A program made the translations under genes and the position numbers. This document shows positions 53,201 to 62,626 of a stretch of DNA of 64,000 nt, piece after piece. The stretch's first letter is position 1, and the number at the start of each line of letters is the position of its first letter. Origin of the DNA: Bacidia rubella (Eukaryota; Ascomycota; Lecanoromycetes; Lecanorales; Ramalinaceae); assembly GCA_032158265.1 (NCBI GenBank), contig JAVTIF010000002.1:1364001-1428000 (forward strand), in the 5' to 3' direction. The notes beneath the pieces are model-generated. The model was not told the origin of the DNA. It saw only the letters and a program-made list of their open reading frames with translations, and made no database searches.

Positions 53201-54392
53201 ATGGCAAGTCGGACCTTTGCTTTCAAAGCAAAAAATCGTGCAGGCTCACAACAAAACACCGCGGAGCATGAAGATGAGCCATTTCCCAAGGATGCTCTAT
53301 GTCTTGAAGAGACGCTCAATTGCCAGTCGACAGTGGTAGAGAACCAACAAGTTTTGTATAAAATAATTCCTCACAAGGCTCAGCCGATGTTACCAGGCTC
53401 ACAGGCTCCCACATTCATGCCAGAGACTATGAACCCTGAAAGTGGAGGTGTGAAGCGCAAGCAGCCTGCAGATGTCAATGATGATCACTACAGTACATGC
53501 TACATTTGCTCTACAGTCTTTCAAGTCAATCAGTTGGCTCAGGCTCGATGTGGACACCAGTAATGTGAAGAGTGCATCAACCGAAAAATCGCTCTGGATT
53601 TGGAAGACAAGTCTACTAATCCGCCTAGCTGCTGCGAGAAGGAAATGTCTCTGGACGAGGTCAAGCATCTCTTGGGCAAGGACATCCGGCAACGTTTTGA
53701 ACTTCGTTTAGTCGAATATAACACCACTGATCGAACATACTGCTTTCAGTCCGGTTGCGAAACCTTTCTCCGCCCGCCGCCCTATATTCATACCAGTCTG
53801 TTCTGCCAGGAATGCAACACGTCGACATGTGTAAGATGCAAGAGACAGGTTCATTTTGGAGAGTGTCAGCCAGTATCGGAAGACGAATCCTTCTTAAAAC
53901 TAGTCAAGAAGGAGGGCTTGCAGCAATGTGCTAAATGCTCATTTTATGTAGAACTCACGACTGGCTGTAACCACGTTCGGTAAGCTCTTTACCACCAATC
54001 TGTACTGCATCCTGCTATAGGCTATTTCGCTGACCAGTTGAAGCTGTAATTGTGGATATGAATTCTGCTACGCCTGTGGCCAACGCTGGACAGCTCGTGG
54101 ATGTCCAGCCGAATGCGCAGGTATTGACGAACGTCGTCTTGAGAAAATTCGTGAACACAAGGCTGCTCAGGATCCAAACTACGATCCTCGAACGCGTAAA
54201 CTACCACGGCATCAAGCTTACTATAGCACCCAAGAAGAGTATAACTGTAATCACGAGGGTTTTTGGCAAGAGGTTAGGTCTGGTAGCGGCACAACCCGAT
54301 GTAAATGTTGCAACAGAAAGTGGAAGTACCTTATTGAATGCCCTGGTTGCAGGATGCGCCTCTGCAGAAAATGCATGGATCGCAGACTCTGA
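53201..54392 (+). CDS. RBR-type E3 ubiquitin ligase, RING1 interrupted by an in-frame TAA
   Basis: One frame runs through 53201-53979 and, after a 64-nt intron (GTAAGC...TTGAAG), 54044-54392. It encodes RING1 (CYICSTVF...ARCGHQ, then CEECINRK...PPSCC), the IBR (YCFQSGCETF...FCQECNTSTCVRC) and the RING2 (QCAKCSFYVELTTGCNHVRC, then NCGYEFCYACGQRW). The Rcat cysteine (TTGC) is present. A TAA at 53561-53563 sits where the family has an aromatic residue between CGHx and CxxC. No other lesion exists in the next ~250 codons. A 69-nt in-frame segment, 53560-53628, has a GTAATG donor, a TACTAAT branch site and a CTAG acceptor. Splicing it (359+351+349 nt) would give 352 residues lacking one RING1 CxxC. 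So it is either a newly intron-bearing gene, a recent pseudogene or a sequence error. Confidence 0.65.
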
Positions 54393-54639
54393 AGGCTAAC
54401 ACTCGCTGATGAATTAATCGGCATACTGTATGTTATATTGATATACTGTCAGATGAACAGGACTCGCTGCGCCTACACAAAGTCAACAGAGAGATGTGGA
54501 AGCGTTTTGAGCTGTAAGAAAGGTGTGAAGATGTTGTCTTTGATGCCAGATGATGGCATAATGATATGCGTATTTAATTGAGGAAACTATGGCTCGATTG
54601 AAGATCAATCGTGGTGTACCTGTAATTTTACAAGACTCA

Positions 54640-56195
54640 TTACTCGCTGTCATTGTATTTCGCAATCAAGCCTGCAAAATTCTTTACAAGCGCTTTCACG
54701 CTATCTTCTTCTCCAGCGCTGATTGTGACGTTAGCATCTTTCGCTTTGGTCCCGTTACCTCCTTCTGCTTCCTTCATTTCACGTCGCAATATCTGGACCT
54801 GCTTGCGAATCGTTCGCCAGAGCAGTACATTCTGGAAGGCACTGACCGTCCCATTCATCTCCCCATCAATCTCATCATTCACCTCATCCAGGCCTTCTGG
54901 CTCTGCAGCATCTGCGCGCCTTGCACCTACGATAGAAAGCAGAGACGTGATGAAGACTTCCTTCAAGTAAGCGAAGGAGAAGCCGTCCGTAAGATTAGCA
55001 ATTGCTTCCGACAAGCCGTCCGGAAAATCGATATCCTGGTTTTTGTTCAACTTGCCACGCCAATACTCTGCGTACAAAACGCGTTCAGCGTGGCCTGGCT
55101 GGGCAAAGTGCAATTTTCTGTCGAAGCGACTCGGGCGTTTGGTGATACTCGTATCGAGCTTGTCGAGATGGTTGGTGCTACCGATGATCATGAGGCCGTC
55201 GTTGTCCTCGAGTCCGTCCACCTCGTTCAGGAAGAAGCTCCGAACTTTGTCCTCTACCATGCTATCGAGATCCTCAAAGACCAGAAGACAAGGAGTGGTA
55301 TTTCGTGCCTTCTCGAAGACCTCACGAATGTTGTACCATTCCTGATGGCATCCATGGAAAGACTTGACGTATAGTGTGGGGATGGATTCTGGCCGAGAGA
55401 GGAGAGAATTCATTAGAGATTTGATGCATAGACTTTTGCCATTTCCAGGAGGCTGTGCAGGTCAGAAATGTCACAACGGTTTGCAATTTGGGTAACACTT
55501 ACCCCATGCAGGATTAAGCCACGCTTAAAAGGGACAGCGAACCCGCGATATTCAGCCTCATTGTCAAAAAACCCCTCGACGTCATCAATAAGTGCCTTCT
55601 TAAGACCAGGATCTAGCACCACGTCGTCCCATTTCGCCTGCTGCACACTCTGAAAGAGCTTCTTCTCCTTCGTCCATTGCTCGCGGTCATACATCCAGAT
55701 CTCTTCGTGTAGATCTTCATTCCACTTTGTAGCCGTGGCAATCAGGTCATCCACAGCTTTGGGCCGCGACTCGCCCGCCTTGCTGCGATCGTACAGGACG
55801 AAGTAGAACCTTTGCTGACGCTCGAACACATAGTCCTCAATATACTCGGCATAATAGACGATGAATTCATGAGTCTTCCACCGGTAGTCATACTTTCCGA
55901 ACTTCAACTCGTCCTTGACTTTGCCGGACTCGACACTGGATCTACGATCCGCTGGCATGTAAGTCCTGAGAAGGAAGAACTTCTCGTCATCTTCCTCTAA
56001 CACGGCTTCAGCATGACCAGCTTCTGCGAATCTGGTCAGACCAGTCTTTTCAGGAGTCACTGTGACGACGTGATTGGGATAGCTCTCGCGAAGGGATGTC
56101 AGGATGGCAAAGCTTGTATCCTTGTGCCCTTCACTAGCATGATTCTGCCAATTTGCCCACGCCTGGTGGCTAGATGTTAAGGATCCTTGGACCAT
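54640..56195 (-). CDS. BCS1-like AAA-family ATPase
   Basis: Two exons (55503-56195 and 54640-55452) give 501 residues from the ATG at 56195 (MVQGSLTSSHQAWANW); the longer open frame upstream begins with TTG. The 50-nt intron falls inside the P-loop: ..KRGLILHG joins PPGNGKSLCIKSLM. Walker B is CLLVFEDLDS, and sensor and arginine-finger regions are GSTNHLDKLDTSI and PSRFDRKLHF. The region before the P-loop (KWDDVVLDPGLKKALIDDVE, GFFDNEAEYRGFAVPFKRGL) is typical of the fungal BCS1-like group. No N-terminal transmembrane helix or BCS1_N presequence is apparent, so it is probably not the mitochondrial Rieske translocase itself. The role is unknown beyond ATP-driven remodelling. Confidence 0.85.
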
Positions 56196-56769
56196 TTTAA
56201 TGTTCGAAGAACTTCTGGGATGGAATAATGTGAAGCACAGGTGAGATGCAAGAGGCAATCAATGGGGGACGATGATACTGAAAAGGACTGAATTTACGAA
56301 AAATAGTGGAGTAGATGATAGAGAGGAAGAATCCATTCTGGGCAGAGAGACCCTATATTTATATACCTTTCACGTACCATGGCTGCATGCAAACTCCGTT
56401 CGAGTAACCTTAGGCATCCCGCATGAGGATGCTGCCTTGGGCTATGCTCTGCCTATGCAGCGCTAGTAGGGTCTGTCGTCGCACAGTTGGACAGTTTCGA
56501 GCCTCCACACCACATCGCATATTGGGGTACAAGTGGCTATTGGTTCGACTGTGTAGACCTGGCATGAGTCGGTAAGCTGAGGTTGAAAGAGTCACCAATC
56601 TGACAGGCTTCATGCGAGACAAATCAAGCCTTACCGGCTTTGCCAGGGGTCAGTTAGACGCTAAACCTCTTTGGAACGGGCCACTAACCGCTTTGAAAGT
56701 GAGGCTTAAAAGTTCTATGTCCAATAATATTTACTGTAGATTGTTGTCACCTAACGTCACAGTACGACC
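56196..56769. promoter_or_regulatory. Divergent region between the AAA ATPase gene and RPB5
   Basis: This 574-bp spacer between divergent starts should contain both promoters. A TATATTTATATA sequence at about 56351-56362 lies ~160 bp upstream of the ATPase start on the reverse strand and could be TATA-like. No other gene is seen. Confidence 0.35.
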
Positions 56770-57583
56770 ATGGACTCGGTCGATCAAGAAAGACAGAAGC
56801 TGGCAGCTGATGCTGATCGGGAGGTCGTCAGGCTGTGGCGAGCATGGAGGACTGTGCACGAAATGGCTCAAGACCGGGTGGGTGACATCCTTCTCGAGAC
56901 TCCAGGGCTTGTACTGAAAGAAAAATAAGGGCTACGAGTTGACTGAGGAAGAAGTCAACGTATCGCTTGACGATTTCCGGCGAAATTTCACCGATTCCAA
57001 TGGAGCTGCAGAGTACACTTCTCAGTCTACCTCTTTCAGATCTAGCTAAATGGAAAATAGTCGCAAGAGAATGAGCGTTTCCTTCAACCCAACAGAGGCC
57101 ATGACCAAGAAATACACGCCTTTGCCCACCAAAAGCGAAAGAAATCCTCAACCTCAGATCGGCCCCATCTGGGTTGAATTCTCTCCGGACGCCAGTATTG
57201 GCATAAAGCAAATGCGCCAGTTTGCGCAACACATCGACAAGAACAATTTTCATGGGGGGATACTCATTACACAATCTAGTGTGACGGCATCCGCCATGAA
57301 GATCGTCCCTGCCGTTTTGCCGAAGATCATAGAGACTTTTCAAGAGCAAGATCTGTTGGTCAATATCACGCACCATGAGCTGGTACCGAAGCATGTTCTA
57401 CTCAGTCCGGAGGAAAAGCACAAGTTACTGGAAAGATACAGACTGAAGGAGAGTCAGCTGCCAAGGATACAATGTGGTGATCCTGTTGCTAAGTATCTAG
57501 GATTGAGGCGGAGCCAGGTGGTGAAGATTATCAGGAAGAGCGAGACTGCCGGGAGATACGCAAGCTATAGATGGGCTGTCTGA
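56770..57583 (+). CDS. RPB5: RNA polymerase I/II/III common subunit RPB5
   Basis: Three exons (56770-56877, 56930-57012, 57061-57583) give 237 residues. Exon 1 encodes MDSVDQERQKLAADADREVV and ends RTVHEMAQDR. Exon 2 begins GYELTEEEVNVSLDDFRRNF. Exon 3 contains DRKRMSVSFNPTEAMTKK and the highly conserved C-terminal domain: LLVNITHHELVPKHVLLSPE, then ERYRLKESQLPRIQCGDPVA and YLGLRRSQVVKIIRKSETAG. This is the jaw subunit shared by all three nuclear RNA polymerases. The introns are 52 and 48 nt. Length is slightly above yeast Rpb5 (215). Confidence 0.95.
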
Positions 57584-57762
57584 TGCAAGTGAAAAGGGAA
57601 GTCTATTTCCAGATTATGAATGTAATTTAAGCGTGGAGTTCAGGCAGGGCAAATGTTGATGTGCAGTACAAGACCTTACACGGATATGTCTGGCGCAGGT
57701 TTGCTACCTACTACACGCAGATCTATTACTACGCATCACGCCCTTCCCATCAATGTCTCACA

Positions 57763-58386
57763 TCAAGAAACCGCCACTCCCTTAACACCATCCCTCTCCC
57801 TCTCCACCGTCGCCTCTCCTCCTCCCGGCTGATCATGCCACACATCCACCACAGCAAGCACGACCTTCTCATCCCAAAACATCCTACTAACCAAAACCTC
57901 AATCTCCTGATACCTACCCTGATCCTCAAAATGCCTAATCCTCTCCCTAACCGTCAGCGCCACCGTGCCCAGATCCCCGTACGTCGCCCCTTTCACATCA
58001 CCCGGCACATACGTGACGTGAAACCCTTGCCAATTCCAGTCGAGTTGAGGGCCGTTCCAGAGCTCGTCGGCCCCGCCGGCATGGTCTATCACTGTGGATA
58101 TTTGGCGGCACCAGGCGTTTGCGAAGGTGGAGAAGGGGGCGATGGGCATGTAGCGGGGGTGGGTGGGGGAGAATTCGGCGGTCAGGTTTAGGTGGGTTTC
58201 GGTTAGGAGGACGTTGACTATTAGGGGGTCGATGTGACGGGCTTCAATTGGGGAGAGTAGGGAGGTGTTGGTGGAGTTGGTGGTGGGTGGGGCATTGGCT
58301 GTGGGGGTGAAGGGAATGCTGCTGCAGAAGGTTGTAAGGAGGATGAGCGAGGAGAGGGTTCTTGTGGTGGTTTGTGACCAGGTCAT
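57763..58386 (-). CDS. Small secreted protein of unknown function
   Basis: The frame encodes 207 residues from the ATG at 58386 (MTWSQTTTRTLSSLILLTTF...); the upstream GTG is ignored. The first ~30 residues are signal-peptide-like, with a hydrophobic LSSLILLTTFCSSI core and a cleavage region near PTANA. The mature part has N-glycosylation sites (NST, NTS, NLT). Its core looks folded (FSTFANAWCRQISTVIDHAG, LDWNWQGFHVTYVPGDVKGA, YQEIEVLVSRMF). Only one cysteine remains in the mature part, so it is not a classic disulfide-rich effector. I do not recognise the family. The GC-rich antisense frame at 57661-58191 is a shadow. Confidence 0.65.
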   Translation of the reverse strand: MTWSQTTTRTLSSLILLTTFCSSIPFTPTANAPPTTNSTNTSLLSPIEARHIDPLIVNVLLTETHLNLTAEFSPTHPRYMPIAPFSTFANAWCRQISTVIDHAGGADELWNGPQLDWNWQGFHVTYVPGDVKGATYGDLGTVALTVRERIRHFEDQGRYQEIEVLVSRMFWDEKVVLAVVDVWHDQPGGGEATVERERDGVKGVAVS

Positions 58387-59290
58387 TCTGTATGATGTGA
58401 TTTTGACGCTATGAGGAAATTGGCTGCCATTATATACCCACTCCAATTGCTCATAGCCCACTATTTATGCAATTAAGCTTAAATACACGACTCGCGCGTC
58501 TTTGGTAGACTTGCGGGCTTTTTTGGTGGGGCGGTAGAGAAGTGAGATGTACCATGTGCTGGATGTAGAGCCGCGAGACAGGAGAGGTAGAACAACACGT
58601 TATCTTCGAAACCTCACTTTGGGAGCCTCACCAAGCCGAGAAGTCTAACCTATATTTGGCTTATGAAAAGAAGTCTGTTATACGATGCTGAACAGCAGGT
58701 ATGGAAGCGTGCTGACAAACTCGGTATTAGAAGAATCGGCAAGGATTTGAATCACAATTTCTTGGTAGCAGAGAGACTGCGACATTTGGATCAGGAATCG
58801 ACGGTAGAGATCATACGGCTGAAGTAAATGCTTCTTGTGTTGTAAAATGCTGCAGAACAGACGAGTCATCACGGCAAGGCTATCGCATTGAGTTCCATGT
58901 CACGCACATGTCAAGTCGTTTGAACAGTGCCATTTTCACTGATATCGACAACGCTGAGCAAGCAATGGTGAAACCTTTTTGACAAGTGGGTTTAGCTGCT
59001 ATATGGCTGACTCCAAACCAATATGCTCGTATAACATCGCTCATTGTATTGCCAAGGGTATCATGTAGGCCACAAACACATCGCCGGCTATGCAATACAT
59101 ACATCATTAATCATTGATATCTTTTGTGCAAACACCGTCGCAGCAGTACAGCAAATCCAGATAACGCACTACAAGCGGGACAGATTCCTTGCAAAGTCTT
59201 AAAACAACACTCCTTGATTCCAAGCACACAATGGTCACGAGACCAGTAGCAAGCTGAACCAATAGGTTGCTGGAGCTAAGCCTCTGATCC
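58387..59290. other. Intergenic region, secreted-protein gene to rhodopsin-like gene
   Basis: About 0.9 kb holds only short frames (at most ~75 codons) without features. It should include the secreted-protein promoter and the 3' UTR of the membrane-protein gene. No RNA gene was recognised. Confidence 0.35.
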
Positions 59291-61173
59291 TCAACGTGAA
59301 CTCGAGGATAAGAGGCCCCCAATATCTTGGATCTCGGGAGCAGAAGACCCAGGCGATCTCTCCGTTAGAGCTTCTATTTCGGATTGCGGTGCATCGGAGC
59401 CTGTCTCTCGGAGTACGCCTTTCAGGCTTAGGCTACGCCTCCCGGTGGTTGAAGGCCTGTCCGAGGGTGCAAGTAGGCCGCCAGCGTCTTGCATCTCAGG
59501 AGTCGGTGTCCTGTCATTATGAGTAGCCTCTTTCTCCATGTCGGCAGCGTTTGTGCCGTTCTCTCGAAGTATGTCGGTAAGACTGATACCACGTTCATTA
59601 GATGTATGCCGATTTCCAGAAGACGTCGGTCTTTCAGATAGTAAACCGCCTATGTCTTCCAATAAAGCATCGCTTCCCTTTCTTGGGTTTGTAGGTCTTG
59701 GCACAGAAGTCGACGAAGTAGGACGCTGTATAGTACCGGGCCACAGAGCGTTCGGACTTGAAGGAACAGCCAGTGAATGCTGTCTCGACCTAGTAGGAAT
59801 ATCATCACCTTCGAGAAGACCACCGACGTCAAAGAATGAAGGTGTCCTGGGTGGACTCGGTAGATCCGTATGTCTTTCTTCTGGATTTAGCTCTCTATTT
59901 GCTTGCTCAACTTGTATGCCTGGAGGACGATTCGAAGGACGACGATGGGGGGCCGGGGTCAAGTTCTTTGCATCCTTTCCTTCCGGAAGCGCCAACGGTG
60001 CAGGACGCGGTGCACTCGAGTCGGCCTCTTTCAGATCGTTTGCACAGGATATTCCCAGATCACCGGCTAAATCGGCATCGCTTCCCCAGGTTCGCTGAGT
60101 GATATTACGACGGTAGGACGGTCGGGTGTCCTGACTACTGTTGATGCTAGTACTCCCTGCATGGCGCCGATACCTTTGCTTCTTGGTCCCACGATCGCGA
60201 ACGAAAGATCCAAGCACAAGTGCATTAGAGACTGCAGCAGCAGCAAGGATCTCTAGAGAGGCCAACAGGGAGCGAAACTGTTGCTCGTATTGGTGGTCTA
60301 TAACACCAACGATTCGATATAAAGTAATGCCAACAAGGATGAGGGAGAGGCCAAAGAGCACAATGAGAGAGATTTTTCTAGCAGAAACTCAGAGTCATGA
60401 GGCTTATGCAGATGGGGAGCCTTACCGCTTCAATGGCATGCTAGACTTGACAACTATTGGTATGGGGAAGCAGACTAGCACAAGATCCGTGATAATGTCA
60501 CTGATCCCCATGGTCATCAGCTGAGTAACACCCTGTCTGCATTTTGCGCCTGGGTCTGGCTTCACCCTCCAATAATGGCTAAATGGCTGACATTCACTTA
60601 GAGTCGCAATGAAGACCGCTACGAAAGTCACGACGAGGAAGTAGCGTATGAATTGAAGGCCCAACTGGTAGGATCGCCTCCAGAATTGGCTTGTCAGTCG
60701 CTTCAAGAACTCCGAGACTGTGAACTTTGCAATCCAAAGACTACGAACTTCCTTTAGCCAAGGCCTGCTGCTATCCGAGACAAGGAGACTCACAAAGCAG
60801 CATACATGATCCTACTTGGCAGGACCAATCTGCTTCCAATTGCGCGCCGCCTAAGATCTTCCGCATCCATTTCGTCTGTTATTAGGGCATTATTTGTTCC
60901 ATATAGCAGGATCAAATGCACCAATGCCATTCGACAACACAGAGGTATCATACTATATGCCATGATCTTGTCTTCCCGAAAGAGGCGTTCGGTTCGTATA
61001 TAGCGTCCAATGACGCGGACCATGATGACCGCAAGCGAAAAGCCTGTGCACCACCATGATACAAGAAGCGTCGGATTGTTCGAGTGGGAACTCCTTGCAG
61101 GTGGCGCATTGGTGTATAGAGAGCGTGGCTGGAGCGAAGCCAGGTTGGGCTCCATGGATGGTAGCATCCTCAT
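59291..61173 (-). CDS. Rhodopsin-fold (Pth11-like) seven-helix membrane protein with repeat tail
   Basis: Three exons (60794-61173, 60426-60740, 59291-60377) sum to 594 codons (593 residues). Joins are ..RIMYAAF-LWIAKFTVSEFLKR.. and ..SSMPLKR-KISLIVLFGLSLIL... About seven hydrophobic helices lie between residues 35 and 285, including LVVTFVAVFIATLSECQPFS, the conserved CxPF region of the fungal rhodopsin/Pth11-like family. W-R-V-K-P and CRQGV also fit that family. These proteins are candidate receptors or sensors at the plasma membrane. The C-terminal ~310 residues are cytoplasmic, Ser/Pro-rich and contain four DxGGLL motifs at 54-58-residue spacing. No CFEM domain is present at the N terminus. 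Confidence 0.87.
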
Positions 61174-61975
61174 GGTTCGCCTGACGACTCCTCAGTTAAT
61201 GACGGCCTGAGTCTCGAGCGATGCCGGCGCCAATGGTAGCCATAATGGGGCTTCTAGACTGCGCACAAATAGCCCATCGGGTTGATACTTGCGTTGTGTC
61301 ATGCCATTGAATGTGCGAACGGCTGGTGATCGATTCAAGAAGCATCTCAATCATGCTGGTGAGGGATGTAGCATGCCTCGCAGCAAAAGCATGAACTGCT
61401 GGGCAGTATGCGAGGACGAGAACCAGGCTAGCATTGCAACAAATTCAGGCAAAAACGGGGAATCAGATAAGGTCGGGATGTGCCCGCCAATGCCACCAAT
61501 GCCAGGTGTCTGCTCCCAATTAAGGAGCTTCTCTGCCCGGGTCCGTTATGGGCCAATTGACATTGGAGCTAGGATGGTTTTGCCGTAACTCTTCTAGGCG
61601 TGGGGGTCTCAAGTGGCTTTGGTTACGGAAGTCATGAGCTTGACGGGCTTGCATTCTAAGTAATTGACAAGCAGCATGTCACAATTACATGCATAAACAG
61701 CATAAAGAATATTACAGCTATATACATACATCGTCCTCCTGGACTAGCTGCTGAGCGACTCTCTTCCCTCGTGGGGCATGGCCATAGAACCACGCGCTTT
61801 CTAGGACCATCGAGAGATGCGTTCACAGCTGGATTTCGATTTTGTTTTGCACAAGCAAACGATAATGAACCTTTGCAGAGCCCTGACCGTGGCTGACCGG
61901 TCGAGAAGTTTGTAAATTGGTTCTGGTGATTTGGTGACGCGATAGGTGAAGCCATTGGGAGGCACAATGTGACGG
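61174..61975. other. Intergenic region upstream of the membrane-protein gene
   Basis: This 802-bp spacer contains short unrelated frames only (for example 61289-61588, 99 codons, no signature). It probably includes the promoter of the rhodopsin-like gene. Confidence 0.35.
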
Positions 61976-62440
61976 CTATTTGATGCCCAACCGCAAGGAA
62001 TGGTCTTTGTAAACCTTCCAAAAGTCGTCTACTGAGAAACTTGTGTCCATTTTCAAGTCAAACATACCCCCTTTGAGAGCTCTGCTCCTCAATCGTGGCC
62101 GTTTGCAGCTGATGGCGACGGATGATATGGCAAGCCTTTTCAGCTGGCGTTTCGTCAGCGGCTTCTCCACAGGCTTCCTAGGTGGCTCCTTGTTCTCGAT
62201 CTTGCTGACTGGAATTGATCTCGGCGGCTTCGCAGCTGGTTGACTTCTGGCAACTTTTGCATGGACAGCTACAATATGCTGTCGTTCCAGAGTCTTACGT
62301 AGCAGTGAGCGACGACCTGACGAGGGTCTAGTAGGCATGGTCCAGGCACAACAGGCTCTAAGTAAATTTTTAGACAGAGCTCGATCTGCCACGATACAAT
62401 CTTTCCGAGCAAGAACTATAGTCTTTTGGCTGAGAGCCAT
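61976..62440 (-). CDS. Small basic protein of unknown function
   Basis: The frame encodes 154 residues from an ATG at 62440; another ATG 33 codons in (MPTRPSSGRRSLLRKTLERQ) is an alternative start. The protein is highly basic (KPVEKPLTKRQLKRLAISSV, CKRPRLRSRALKGG), with a possible folded C-terminal segment MDTSFSVDDFWKVYKDHSLR. A nuclear or nucleolar location would fit the charge. No known domain is recognised. Its 3' neighbour is the rhodopsin-like gene and its 5' neighbour is the end of MTG2. Confidence 0.4.
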   Translation of the reverse strand: MALSQKTIVLARKDCIVADRALSKNLLRACCAWTMPTRPSSGRRSLLRKTLERQHIVAVHAKVARSQPAAKPPRSIPVSKIENKEPPRKPVEKPLTKRQLKRLAISSVAISCKRPRLRSRALKGGMFDLKMDTSFSVDDFWKVYKDHSLRLGIK

Positions 62441-62626
62441 GGTATCTTGTGGGGTTGATATACAATAATCGACTGTGTTGCAATGAGGCCTCTTGAAAGG
62501 CTTTGTTTAGACGACAGATACCCTTTGTTTGCGAAGGCAAGCCTTTGTCCGATATGCGTATTTGCGTAAAATACAAATCAAACAAGCCTTTGTTATGCTG
62601 CATTCAACCGCCTTGTTGAGATTGTT

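Noticed and set aside
54589..55374. 261-codon plus-strand frame opposite the BCS1-like ATPase
   Set aside because: It is the antisense of clear AAA-domain coding sequence and has no independent signature.
57661..58191. 176-codon plus-strand frame opposite the small secreted protein
   Set aside because: It is a low-complexity antisense shadow with Pro/Leu/Arg bias and no domain.
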